From: CAZMVY01 sp964617875
Lineage (GTDB): Bacteria; Planctomycetota; Phycisphaerae; UBA1845; PWPN01
Assembly (NCBI GenBank): GCA_964617875.1
Contig: CAZUAI010000028.1
Location: forward strand, 1-62,214
Length of the DNA: 62,214 nt
Direction of reading: 5' to 3'
Part shown: one piece after another, positions 7,300 through 15,967 of the stretch
Numbering within the stretch: the stretch's first letter is position 1
Layout: each line of letters begins with the position of its first letter
Program-made: the position numbers and the translations under genes
Notes under the pieces: generated by a model
The model's database searches: none
What the model saw: only the letters and a program-made list of their open reading frames with translations
Told to the model about the DNA's origin: nothing

Positions 7300-8775
7300 T
7301 CATGGCCCGAATGACGATTCGTGGACGACCTTGCCCTGGACATCGTGCAGGCGGACGGTCAGGCGGTAGCGGCCGGCGGAGCGGCTCACGCTCGCGGAGA
7401 GGAACCCGCCCTTGACGCGGTGGAAGCGGTGGTACCGGCGGTCCTTGCCGGGCGAGCCGCCGGCGTGCTGGTCACTGGCCGGGCCGCACGAGAACTCCTG
7501 CACGCCGGTGGCCGGATCGACCGAGTGATACTGCCAGTGCCGGTCGCCGCAGAAGACCACGAAGTTCGCGGGCACGTTCTCCCCGGCCCACCGGCGGAAC
7601 TCGCCGCCCTCATGGGCGAACGCGGCGTTGGCGTGGTTGTCCGACTTGTTGCCGCGGTCGGGGCCGACGATGGGGGTCGGGCTGATCAGCACGCGGAAGG
7701 CGGCGTCGCTGGCGAGGAGCGTCTTCTTGAGCCACTCCTTCTGCCGCGAGCCCCAGATGGTCTTGTCGGGCCCGTCCGGCATGTCGTTGGGCGAGCGGAA
7801 GTCGCGGCCCTCGGTCAGCCAGATCTGCAGGCCGCGGCCCCAGCGGATCGTCCGGTACGCCGAGTCGCCGACGGGGACCTGCTCGAGGAAGACCTTCCGT
7901 CCCTGCTCGAACGTCAGCGGCGACATGGCGGCCTGGCGCATCGTCGGCCAGCAGTCGTTGAAGTAGGTGTCGTGGTCGTCCTTTTCCCAGTAACCGGGCA
8001 CCTGCAGGTGGAAGCGCACGAGGCGGGGCAGGCTGTACATGCGGTGCCAGTGGTGGCGGACAAGGGCGACGGAGTTGGCGATGGGCGATTCGTTGTCGAG
8101 ATACACCGAGTCGCCGGTGGCGACGATGAACGCCGGCTTGAGCGCGGCCATCGCGTCATAGATGAGGAAGCCGGCGGGGTCGTCAAGGTCGCGGTACATC
8201 TGGCATGTGATGACCGTGAAGCACACGTCGGCGTCGGCCTGCGAAGGCGGCATCGTGGCGAACCGGCCGTTCAGTCTCGCGGAGACGGTGTCGTCGGTTG
8301 TCGGCGCCGCCTCGACGGCATAATGGTAGACCGTTGCCGGGCGCAGGCCGGTCAGCCGAAACCGGTGCGTGAAATCGTCGCTCGCCCCGGTGGTTGCCCA
8401 GGACATCGTCCGGGCGTCGGACAGGTCGTCGCGCATGCCGTACCGCAGACGCACCCGCCCGGGCGCGCCGGGCACCGCGCCGTCGAGATCGTCGATCGTC
8501 ACGTCCGACGGCAGGGTGGCCGAATTGCCGCGCAGCGTGATGCCCGACCGCCGCTGCGCCTCGCGGGTCAGGCGCACCCAGACGATGGCCGAGTCCTCCG
8601 AGACCTCGCCGACCTTGACGCCGTTGGCAAGGCAGGGGCCGTCGGCGGGGCCCGGCGTCCCGGCGTTCTGCTGGGCGCACGACCCGGAATCGGCATGGCC
8701 CGGGTCGTGGGCCGTCGCGACGAAGAGCAGGCCGGTAACGATGAGTGTTGCTGTGCGGTGGGGCAATCCTGGCAT
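7300..8775 (-). CDS. Exported PhoD-like alkaline phosphatase/phosphodiesterase family protein
   Basis: 491 residues with an N-terminal signal peptide (MPGLPHRTATLIVTGLLF..). A small N-terminal beta domain (PhoD_N-like; VRLTREAQRRSG) precedes a metallophosphoesterase core. Candidate metal-binding motifs are ATGDSVYLD, KDDHDTYFND and CGDRHWQY, equivalent to the GD, DDH and GxxH blocks of PhoD. The protein should act outside the cytoplasm on phosphomonoesters or diesters. The ATG at 8775 follows AAGGAAT; longer in-frame starts would delay the signal peptide. A -10-like TAGAAT on this strand is centred near 8848. The neighbouring divergent sulfatase suggests a nutrient- or polymer-scavenging context. 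Confidence 0.85.
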   Translation of the reverse strand: MPGLPHRTATLIVTGLLFVATAHDPGHADSGSCAQQNAGTPGPADGPCLANGVKVGEVSEDSAIVWVRLTREAQRRSGITLRGNSATLPSDVTIDDLDGAVPGAPGRVRLRYGMRDDLSDARTMSWATTGASDDFTHRFRLTGLRPATVYHYAVEAAPTTDDTVSARLNGRFATMPPSQADADVCFTVITCQMYRDLDDPAGFLIYDAMAALKPAFIVATGDSVYLDNESPIANSVALVRHHWHRMYSLPRLVRFHLQVPGYWEKDDHDTYFNDCWPTMRQAAMSPLTFEQGRKVFLEQVPVGDSAYRTIRWGRGLQIWLTEGRDFRSPNDMPDGPDKTIWGSRQKEWLKKTLLASDAAFRVLISPTPIVGPDRGNKSDNHANAAFAHEGGEFRRWAGENVPANFVVFCGDRHWQYHSVDPATGVQEFSCGPASDQHAGGSPGKDRRYHRFHRVKGGFLSASVSRSAGRYRLTVRLHDVQGKVVHESSFGP

Positions 8776-8845
8776 CGGGCGGATTCCTTTCGGTTCCGGG
8801 TCCGCTCGCGGCATCCGCTGCGAGGGCCGACGGATCGTACGACGT

Positions 8846-8873
8846 ATTCTATCCGGCGGGAACGACGGCACAA
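8846..8873 (-). promoter_or_regulatory. Candidate promoter of the PhoD-like gene
   Basis: On the minus strand, TTGTGC (8873-8868), 16-base spacer, TAGAAT (8851-8846). The -35 match is weak (three of six) and the -10 good (five of six). Predicted leader is about 65 bases. Confidence 0.4.
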
Positions 8874-9005
8874 ACGAAGCGGAGGTGTTGCGCCGGCCCC
8901 TGTCCGGCAGGAAGGAGCGCGGCGGATTCGCCACGCGCGTGCGGCATCGGGCGAATTGTCGTATCATGCGGGGCGCACGCTGGCCTTGTGATGAGGAGAT
9001 GCGCG

Positions 9006-10775
9006 ATGGTACGGTTCCGTGTTGCTCTTGTGTTGATCCTCGGCGGCCTGATCCTTCTGGCGGCCATGCAGCCGGCTGCGGCGGCGTCCCGCAAGCCCAA
9101 CGTCGTCATCGTGCTCACGGACGACCAGGGCTACGGCGACCTTTCGTGCCACGGGAACCCGGTCCTGAAGACGCCGCACACGGACCGGCTGCACGACGAA
9201 GGCGTCCGGTTCACCGACTTCCATGTCGCGCCGATGTGTACGCCCACGCGGTCGCAGCTGATGACCGGCCGCGACGCCCTCGACAACGGTGCGATGAACG
9301 TCAGCAGCGGCCGCACGATGATCCGCCGCGGCATTCCCACGATGGCGGACGTGTTCGCCGGCTCGGGCTATCGCACCGGGATCTTCGGCAAGTGGCACCT
9401 CGGCGACGTCTACCCCTATCGGCCCCAGGACCGCGGGTTTCAAAAGGCGATCTGGTATCCCTCGTCGCACATCACGGCCGCGCCCGACTTCTGGAACAAC
9501 GACTACTTCGATCCTCGCTTCCGGATCGAGGACGGCACCGTCCGGCAGTTCAAAGGCTACTGCACGGACATTCTGTTCGACGAGGCGATGGCCTGGATGA
9601 AGGCCCGCGCGAAGGCCGGCGAACCGTTCTTCACGTACCTCGCGCTGAACGCCGCGCACGGCCCGCTCTACGTGCCCGACCGGTACCGCGAGCCGTACCG
9701 CTCGCTCGGCGGCGGCGTCGCGAGCTTCTTCGGCATGATCGCCAACATCGACGAGAACCTCGGCCGCCTCGACCGGATGCTCCGGGAGACCGGCCTGCGC
9801 GACGACACGATCCTCATCTTCATGACCGACAACGGCGGCACGGCGGGCGTGAAGACCTTCAACGCGGGGATGAAAGGCAAGAAGATGACGCTCTGGGAAG
9901 GCGGCCACCGCGTGCCGTTTTTCATCCGCTGGCCGGCGGGCCGCCTCGGCGAGCCGCGCGACATCGGCGAACTCACGCACGTGCAGGACCTGCTACCCAC
10001 GCTGATCGACCTGTGCTCGCTCAAGTCGCCGCCCGATCCGAAACGCGACGGCGTGAGCCTCGCGGGTCTGCTTCGCGGCGAGACGACAAAGCTGCCGGAC
10101 CGGATGCTCGTGGTGCAGTTCAGCCGCATGGGCGAACCCGCGCCGAAGAAGGGCGAGGCCGCCGTGCTGTGGAAGCGATGGCGGCTGCTCAACGACAGGG
10201 AGCTGTACGACCTCGCCGCCGACCCGATGCAGGACCGCGACGTCGCGAGCGAACACCCGGAGATCGTCGCGAAAATGCGCGAGCACTACGACGCGTGGTG
10301 GGCGGACGTTGAACCGGCCGTCAACACGCTGAGCGACATCACGATCGGCTCCGAAGCCGAACCGCTGACACTGCTTTCGCCGGCTGACTGGCAGGACGTC
10401 TTCCTCGACCAGCAGCGGCAAGTGCGGCGAGGCGAGGCGAAGAGCGGCCCGTGGGGCCTCGACGTGGCACGCGACGGCACGTACGTGTTTGAGCTTCGGC
10501 GCTGGCCGCGTGAGGCGGACGCGGCTCTGGCCGCGGCGTTGCCCGTCTTCAGGCAGGTGGACGGCGAACTGCCCGAGGGCACGGCCCTGCCGATTGCCCG
10601 GGCGAAGCTGCGCGTCGGGACGTTCGAGCAGATGCGCGACGCCAACCCGGGCGACACGTTCGTCCGTTTCGACGTCCCGCTCAAGAAGGGGCCCACGAAG
10701 GCCCAGGCGTGGTTCTACGACGCCGCCGGCAAGGAACTGTGCGGGGTGTACTACGTGTACGTCCAGCGACGGTGA
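9006..10775 (+). CDS. Secreted sulfatase (arylsulfatase family)
   Basis: 589 residues with a signal peptide (about 1-26, ending AAAA). The sulfatase N-terminal motif NVVIVLTDDQGYGD provides metal-binding aspartates. The formylglycine motif is CTPTRSQLMTG with Cys78 as the residue to be converted (C-x-P-x-R class, needing an FGE-type maturase that is not in this window). Further blocks are ALNAAHGP and IFMTDNGGT. After residue about 490 there is a C-terminal extension of some 100 residues of mixed alpha/beta character. The enzyme should hydrolyse sulfate esters, probably of polysaccharides, outside the cytoplasm. ATG 9006 is used; an in-frame ATG at 8991 is possible and would add five residues. 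Confidence 0.93.
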   Translation: MVRFRVALVLILGGLILLAAMQPAAAASRKPNVVIVLTDDQGYGDLSCHGNPVLKTPHTDRLHDEGVRFTDFHVAPMCTPTRSQLMTGRDALDNGAMNVSSGRTMIRRGIPTMADVFAGSGYRTGIFGKWHLGDVYPYRPQDRGFQKAIWYPSSHITAAPDFWNNDYFDPRFRIEDGTVRQFKGYCTDILFDEAMAWMKARAKAGEPFFTYLALNAAHGPLYVPDRYREPYRSLGGGVASFFGMIANIDENLGRLDRMLRETGLRDDTILIFMTDNGGTAGVKTFNAGMKGKKMTLWEGGHRVPFFIRWPAGRLGEPRDIGELTHVQDLLPTLIDLCSLKSPPDPKRDGVSLAGLLRGETTKLPDRMLVVQFSRMGEPAPKKGEAAVLWKRWRLLNDRELYDLAADPMQDRDVASEHPEIVAKMREHYDAWWADVEPAVNTLSDITIGSEAEPLTLLSPADWQDVFLDQQRQVRRGEAKSGPWGLDVARDGTYVFELRRWPREADAALAAALPVFRQVDGELPEGTALPIARAKLRVGTFEQMRDANPGDTFVRFDVPLKKGPTKAQAWFYDAAGKELCGVYYVYVQRR

Positions 10776-10901
10776 CCGCCGATCGCGGGTTCTTCGGGGC
10801 TCACCGACGACGGGTTCCAAACCGGATTTCGTCGTTCGGATTCGTTCCCCGGGCGCCTCGCCGGTCCGCGTCCGGGGCTGTGCGTGCGTCGTCCGTCGCG
10901 G

Positions 10902-10907
10902 TAGAAT
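10902..10907 (+). promoter_or_regulatory. Candidate -10 element of the Gfo/Idh gene
   Basis: TAGAAT stands out in GC-rich sequence 40 bases before the start codon. No good -35 is seen at 16-18 bases upstream, so an activator or extended -10 would be needed. A strong GGAAGGAG ribosome-binding site follows at 10931-10938. Confidence 0.35.
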
Positions 10908-10946
10908 CAGACTCCCGGCTGGTGTTTTCAGGAAGGAGTGCGGCGC

Positions 10947-12242
10947 ATGTCGGAAGCGTTCATGACCCGGCGGCGGTTCTCGGCGGGGTTGTTGGCGGCG
11001 GGGGCGATGGCGGTCGCGCCGCGCAGCGTGCGGGCGCAGGCCGCGCCGAAGGACCGGATCCGCGCCGCCGTCTTCGGGTGCCGCAACCGCGGCCACCAGG
11101 TGGCGCTGGCCTTCGACGCGTCCGGCCGGTTCGACGTGACCGACGTGTACGACTGCGATTCGGCGTGCTTCGAGACGGCGGCGCAGAAGCTCAAGGGCCG
11201 GATCTCGAAGATGCCGCGGTTCGACAAGGACTTCCGCCGTGCGCTCGACGACAAGTCCGTTGACGCCGTCGTCGTCGCGACGCCCGACCACTGGCACGCC
11301 CTGATGGCCGTGATGGCGATCGAGGCGGGCAAGCACGTGTACCTCGAGAAGCCGGCTTCGTTCAACATCGACGACGGCAAGGCGATCGTGGCCGCCCAGA
11401 AGCGCCACCCGAAGCTCGTCGTGCAGGTCGGCACGCAGCAGCGCAGCGGCCGGCACTTCCGCGACGCCGCGAACTTCATCCGCTCCGGCGGCATCGGCAA
11501 GGTCGGCTTTGCCCGGGCGTGGTTCACGACGCAGCGGGGAACGGTCAAGGTCGTGCCCGACGCGGACCCGCCCGCGACGCTCGACTACGACCTGTGGTGC
11601 GGCCCCGCGCCGAAGCGGCCGTACAACCCCGAGAAGCTGCACTACAACTGGCACTACATGCGCGACTACGGCACCGGCGACGCGGGCAACTGGGGCGGCC
11701 ACTGGCTCGACACGGTCCGCATGCTGGCCGGGCTCGACCTGCCGACGGCGGCGATGGGGCTCGGCGGCCGCTATGTCACGAACGACGCCAAGGAGTGGCC
11801 CGACACGGCCACGGTGCTCTACGAATATCCGAAGCTCACCGTCGTGTGGGAGATGCGCTACTGGTCGAGCTACGGCGTGAACGGCATGGGCGGCGGCGCG
11901 GAAATCCGCGGCGAGAAGGGCACGGTCATCATCGACCGTGGCGGGTGGAAGCTCTTCGCCGACGATGCCCGAAATGCCGCCCCCAGGGAGTACGGCGCCA
12001 GCCCGCTGGAGGAGCCGCACGTCGAGAACTTCGCCGATTGCATCACCGGCAACGCCAGGCCGGCGGCCGGCATCGTCGAGGGGCACAAGAGCGCGATCCT
12101 CTGCCACCTGGCGAACATCGCAAGCACGTTCAACCGCCGCATCGAGTTCGACCCCAGGGCCGAGTCGATCATCAACGACGCCGAAGCGGCCAGGATGATG
12201 GGCCGCGAGTACCGCCGACCGTGGAAGATGCCGACGGGGTGA
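10947..12242 (+). CDS. Tat-exported Gfo/Idh/MocA-family oxidoreductase
   Basis: 431 residues. The N-terminus carries a twin-arginine signal (MTRRRFSAGLLAAGAMAVAP, cleavage after RAQA). The Rossmann part begins RIRAAVFGCRNRGHQVA. The family motif EKPA appears in HVYLEKPASFNIDDGKA, followed by QVGTQQRS. The C-terminal alpha/beta domain includes AGNWGGHWLDTVRMLAG. Proteins of this type are NAD(P)-dependent sugar or cyclitol dehydrogenases; Tat export fits folding with cofactor in the cytoplasm. The start follows GGAAGGAG by eight bases. The substrate is unknown. Large families of such exported oxidoreductases are typical of Planctomycetota. Confidence 0.93.
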   Translation: MSEAFMTRRRFSAGLLAAGAMAVAPRSVRAQAAPKDRIRAAVFGCRNRGHQVALAFDASGRFDVTDVYDCDSACFETAAQKLKGRISKMPRFDKDFRRALDDKSVDAVVVATPDHWHALMAVMAIEAGKHVYLEKPASFNIDDGKAIVAAQKRHPKLVVQVGTQQRSGRHFRDAANFIRSGGIGKVGFARAWFTTQRGTVKVVPDADPPATLDYDLWCGPAPKRPYNPEKLHYNWHYMRDYGTGDAGNWGGHWLDTVRMLAGLDLPTAAMGLGGRYVTNDAKEWPDTATVLYEYPKLTVVWEMRYWSSYGVNGMGGGAEIRGEKGTVIIDRGGWKLFADDARNAAPREYGASPLEEPHVENFADCITGNARPAAGIVEGHKSAILCHLANIASTFNRRIEFDPRAESIINDAEAARMMGREYRRPWKMPTG

Positions 12243-12471
12243 GCCGGGGCGGGCATCCAGAACACGAGTGCCCCGGCCGCCGGGGGTGGGTCTGCCCATT
12301 CTCTTTGGCGAGCACGAAGAAAGGTGGCGACGCGGCAGAGCCGCCGTGCCTGAAGGAACCGCGGAGCGGCGACGGTGTGTAGCTCAGGGCGTAAGGGGTT
12401 CCTCTTGCAGTCGGCGGCGGCATGGTTTACACCTTCCCTTAATGGTTAGTGCGCCCGACGGAGGACAAGAC

Positions 12472-13374
12472 ATGAAGACGTACGCACTGGTCTTCGCCAC
12501 GGCACTGATGTTCGGCTCGTCCGCGGCCTTTTCGCAGGAGGCTTCGCAAACGCCCCGCCAGCCGACGACGCTGGACATCCGCAACCACCTGCTCGCCAAC
12601 TGCCCGGAGGTGGATCCGAAGAACACGGTGGACACCGTCAAGATCGGCGACCCCACGAAGCCCGTGAAGAAGGCCGGCGTGTGCTGGTATCCCTCGATCG
12701 AGAACATCAAGGCCGCCCACGCGGCGGGCTGCGACCTGCTCATCTGCCACGAACCGACGTTCTGGCAGCACGAGGCCCCCGAGGACCACTGGCGCAACAA
12801 GGCCCCCGGCAAGGCCAAGCGCGAGTTCCTCGAGAAGACCGGGATGGTCATCCTCCGCGTCCACGACATGTGGGACCGCTGGCCGGAGATCGGCATCCGC
12901 GACTCCTGGGCGCGGTTCCTGGGCTTCGGAAAACCGTCGTACACCCGGCCGGGCGACCCGTTCCGCGCCATCTACCCGATCGAACCGCAGACGCTGCGCG
13001 ATTTCGCCCGCTCGCTGGCGAAGAAGGTCAAGCCGCTCGGCGACGACAGCGTCCAGGTGATGGGCGACCCCGACCGCATCGTCAGCAGGCCCGCGATCGG
13101 CGTCGGCTGCATCTCGCCGGACGCCGAGACGGTCGAGGCCGGCGCCGATGTCGTCATCGTGTGCTTCGACGGGGCGAGCTACTGGCAGGCGCGGGAGCGC
13201 CTCCACGAGATGGGCGCGGCCGTCATCACGATGGAGCACGGCACCACCGAGATGCCCGGCATTGAGAACCTGTGCAAGTACCTCGCCGGCAAGTTCCCGC
13301 AGGTGCAGTTCCAGTACTTCGCCGAACACCCGCGTCCCTGGACCGTCCAGGCCGAGGCCCGGGAACGCCGGTAG
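12472..13374 (+). CDS. Nif3-like dinuclear-metal protein with signal peptide
   Basis: 300 residues. A Sec-type signal peptide (MKTYALVFATALMFGSSAAF, then SQ) precedes a Nif3/DUF34-type domain. Metal-ligand blocks are GCDLLICHEPTFWQH, equivalent to the HH-containing motif of Nif3, and the C-terminal ITMEHGTTEMPGIENLCKYL, equivalent to the GHxxxE motif. Typical Nif3 proteins are cytosolic toroids of unresolved function (a GTP cyclohydrolase I type 2 label is common in databases but unproven). Export is unusual. The ATG at 12472 follows GGAGG. No operon partner is obvious: the Gfo/Idh gene lies 229 bases upstream and the next gene downstream is convergent. Confidence 0.8.
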   Translation: MKTYALVFATALMFGSSAAFSQEASQTPRQPTTLDIRNHLLANCPEVDPKNTVDTVKIGDPTKPVKKAGVCWYPSIENIKAAHAAGCDLLICHEPTFWQHEAPEDHWRNKAPGKAKREFLEKTGMVILRVHDMWDRWPEIGIRDSWARFLGFGKPSYTRPGDPFRAIYPIEPQTLRDFARSLAKKVKPLGDDSVQVMGDPDRIVSRPAIGVGCISPDAETVEAGADVVIVCFDGASYWQARERLHEMGAAVITMEHGTTEMPGIENLCKYLAGKFPQVQFQYFAEHPRPWTVQAEARERR

Positions 13375-13468
13375 CCGCGAGCAGGGCACAACCCGTGAAG
13401 CGGTCCTGTCGCCTCACCGCGTCCCTTCGTCGCTGCGCCGCGGCGTCGTGTCGTCGCTTGCCCGGCGA

Positions 13469-14845
13469 TCAGAACTTGTAGATCACGTCGAATCCCGCGG
13501 TCATCTGCCAGTTGTCCCCGTTGAACGGCGCGTTGTTGTCCGAGAAGTCCGCCCGCAATTCCGGGCGGAAGAGCAGGTTCTTCAGGTACTTGTCGTTGGG
13601 GAACGGCGTGATTGTCACGCCCGTGGTCACTTCGAAGAAGTTGCCCACGTAGCCCGTGCGGTAGCCGCGGCCGTCGCGGAACCACTCGGTGCGGCCGGTC
13701 GCGCTGACGTGGTCGTTGAACACGTAATTCAGCATGTACGACACGCCGTACCAGGTCGCGTCGCCCGGCTCGACGACGTTCTCGCTGTTGATCGTGAACG
13801 GGGCGTCGTCCTGGTAGCCGTAGTCCACGTTGATGTTCTGGGTCAGCTTCTCGGTCCAGCGCCAGACCCAGACGACGTCGAGCAGGAAGCGGTTCCCGGG
13901 CCAGCCCTCGCCGTCAAGTTCCGGCCCGATGATCGCGTTGAGTCCCAACTGGGTCTTGGGCGATGCCCCCATCGTCTCCTTGCTCGAAAGCCAGACGCCG
14001 CCCATGAACGACTTGCCGTCGTTGTTGTCCTTGAAGACGTCCCAGCCCTGCACGACGGCGAAGTAGGCATAGTTGTTTGGGTCGAAGTAATAGGTCAGCT
14101 TGAGGCCCGTGTGCGTCGCCGGCTCGGCGTAGCCGAACAGGTAGCTCCGCGAGTAGAGCCAGTTCTCGGGGCCGGCAATCACCTCGGAGCCGATCGTCGT
14201 GACCCAGCGGCCGAAGGTGATGTCGAGGCCGGTGCCGTCGCCGCCGGTCTTGATCCACAACTGCCCGTAGAACTGACGGAAGTCGAGCTGCGCGTCGTGC
14301 GTCTGCTTGTCGAACAGGCCGTACGAGCGGATGACCCGGGCGTCCGTGCCGTACAGCAGGTCGAACCGCCCGCCCCAGTCAATGGACTTCGTCGTGTCGT
14401 AGACGCGGTCCATGGTGAGCTGGAGCTGGTTCAGGCGGATGTTGTCCGGTTTCCTTGCATCAAACACCCGCAACGGCAGCCCGAGACGGCTCGACCCGGG
14501 CCCGTGAAGGATGCCGGTGAACCCGGCCTGCACCCAGCCGTAGAACCGGAGGTTCAGCGGGTTGGCCTTGTCGAAGCCGAGGGCGTTCAGCCCATCCATC
14601 ATCAGTCCCGGCGGCCAGGCGGCGGGCTCCGCCGGCTGCGTGGTCGATACGGCCTCCGCCGTCGGCTGTGCCGCGTCGGTCGGCGGGTCCGCCATCGCCA
14701 GCGCGGCTGCGTTGTGGTCGGCGGGGTTCAGCTTGAACACCCCATCGTCGCTCGCGCCGCCGTCCGCGCCGGCCCCGGCCGTTGCGAACAGGATCGTGCA
14801 AAGCGCCAAGCCCACGGATCGGTCACGCCCTCGACTGGCAGACAT
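13469..14845 (-). CDS. Outer-membrane beta-barrel porin-like protein
   Basis: 458 residues with a signal peptide (SVGLALCTILFATAGAGA). A low-complexity Ala/Thr-rich linker runs to about residue 80. The rest consists of alternating amphipathic strands rich in Trp, Tyr, Gly and Asp (for example LRFYGWVQAGFTG, LNYVFNDHVSATGRTEWF), ending in the aromatic VIYKF expected of barrel proteins. It resembles the BBP2-type predicted porins common in Planctomycetota and should sit in the outer membrane. Two adjacent ATGs (14848, 14845) follow GGAGG; the second has the better spacing. The small lipoprotein gene lies upstream on the same strand. The transported solute is unknown. Confidence 0.8.
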   Translation of the reverse strand: MSASRGRDRSVGLALCTILFATAGAGADGGASDDGVFKLNPADHNAAALAMADPPTDAAQPTAEAVSTTQPAEPAAWPPGLMMDGLNALGFDKANPLNLRFYGWVQAGFTGILHGPGSSRLGLPLRVFDARKPDNIRLNQLQLTMDRVYDTTKSIDWGGRFDLLYGTDARVIRSYGLFDKQTHDAQLDFRQFYGQLWIKTGGDGTGLDITFGRWVTTIGSEVIAGPENWLYSRSYLFGYAEPATHTGLKLTYYFDPNNYAYFAVVQGWDVFKDNNDGKSFMGGVWLSSKETMGASPKTQLGLNAIIGPELDGEGWPGNRFLLDVVWVWRWTEKLTQNINVDYGYQDDAPFTINSENVVEPGDATWYGVSYMLNYVFNDHVSATGRTEWFRDGRGYRTGYVGNFFEVTTGVTITPFPNDKYLKNLLFRPELRADFSDNNAPFNGDNWQMTAGFDVIYKF

Positions 14846-15023
14846 CATGCACCTCCACGTCCGACTATTCCTCGCGATCCAAAGTACGCAACCTACGCAA
14901 TACCACTCGCTGCGCGCATGCGTTCTCCGCCGCACAATAGACGACTTTTGCCGGCCGACGCGGACGCGGGACTCGCCCGTCGGCGGTTCTCATCCCCGCG
15001 CCACAGGACGGCCACGACGAACG

Positions 15024-15215
15024 CTACAGGACGACCGTGCCGCCCGTCACCACGTTGAGCACCGCGTTGATGACCGCAAAGATGCTGCGGTTCAGGACCT
15101 CGGCGCCCTTGTCCGCCCAGAAGTTCGCCGGCAATTCGCAACCCCAGCTCAGCATCAGGCTGCCCGCTGCCGCCACGATCGCCACTCCGCGCCCGCTCAA
15201 CCACGACGTCTTCAT
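15024..15215 (-). CDS. Small predicted lipoprotein, 63 residues
   Basis: The N-terminus has basic residues, then VAIVAAAGSLMLSWGC, a plausible lipobox with Cys near residue 26. The mature part (ELPANFWADKGAEVLNRSIF and AVINAVLNVVTGGTVVL) is one short amphipathic helix and a hydrophobic tail. No family is recognised. The ATG at 15215 is supported by AAGGAG nine bases upstream, better than upstream in-frame starts. It precedes the porin gene by about 180 bases on the same strand and could be co-transcribed with it, perhaps as an accessory envelope protein; that is inference. Confidence 0.6.
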   Translation of the reverse strand: MKTSWLSGRGVAIVAAAGSLMLSWGCELPANFWADKGAEVLNRSIFAVINAVLNVVTGGTVVL

Positions 15216-15967
15216 GCCTTGGCTCCTTCGAGAAGCACCGACCCGAACGGGGCTGCGGCACGCCTGCGCGCCCCCTGGCGCGCTGCACAACTCGCGGGGC
15301 CGCCGCCCTGGGCCTGGTCCACAAAACGGTAAGAATCAATCGTCCGCAAACCGACTCCGTTCGGTTCGCCGTCCGTGTACGACGCTTGCGTCCGCGCCTC
15401 GACCGCGCCATTCGTCGGGACGCCACGGACAGGCAAACGACATTGATGCCGCTATTGTCGCGTTCGCACGGCGGCAGTCAATACGACGGAAGCCCCCGGT
15501 CGCCCGCCCAACGATCTCGCCGGTTCCACCGTGCCGCATCGGGCAGTCCGCGGGGGTCGGTGGGATGGCCGAAGATCCGCCTGTATTAATCTCCGACCCC
15601 GGAGGGCCCCGATATCCGATCAAAGCCCTTCCCACCGACCCCGGCGGAGTGCCGCCGATGGGCCGTAGCCGTCCCGTCAATTCTCGCAATACCCCATGAG
15701 CATGTTTCGTGCCGCGCTCTCCGAAAAAAGGACTCCCGCGGCCAAGGCGAACATAACGCCATTGCTGATAAGTGCTTGCGCGCAGTCTTGCGGCTCCGAC
15801 GCCACAGTACCCGTGGCACGCTCAGCCGGCACTCGTGCGCGCAAAGTAGGCAGCGACTACGCTCGGGTAGGCTTTCCGGACCCCAAAGCAACCCAGGCTC
15901 CGAAACGGCAGGCGGCTCGGGCTTGGGGGGATTGACAGGTGCCCGGGCCTGGGCTACACGGCGTGCG
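15216..15967. other. Long intergenic region without a supported gene
   Basis: About 750 bases. Open frames here lack ribosome-binding sites and family-like sequence. One plus-strand frame of 79 codons from 15696 is composed of unrelated low-information residues. A run of six A (15723-15728) is not next to a clear hairpin. The divergent promoters of the small lipoprotein and the glycosyltransferase must lie here, but I cannot place them convincingly. Confidence 0.6.

Noticed and set aside
12378..12420. tRNA-like string GTGTAGCTCAGGGCG
   Set aside because: It resembles the D-arm start of a tRNA, but no acceptor, anticodon or T-arm can be folded from the surrounding bases.
15696..15935. 79-codon plus-strand frame in the long intergenic region
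   Set aside because: No ribosome-binding site, no hydrophobic or structured segment and no conserved-looking motif.
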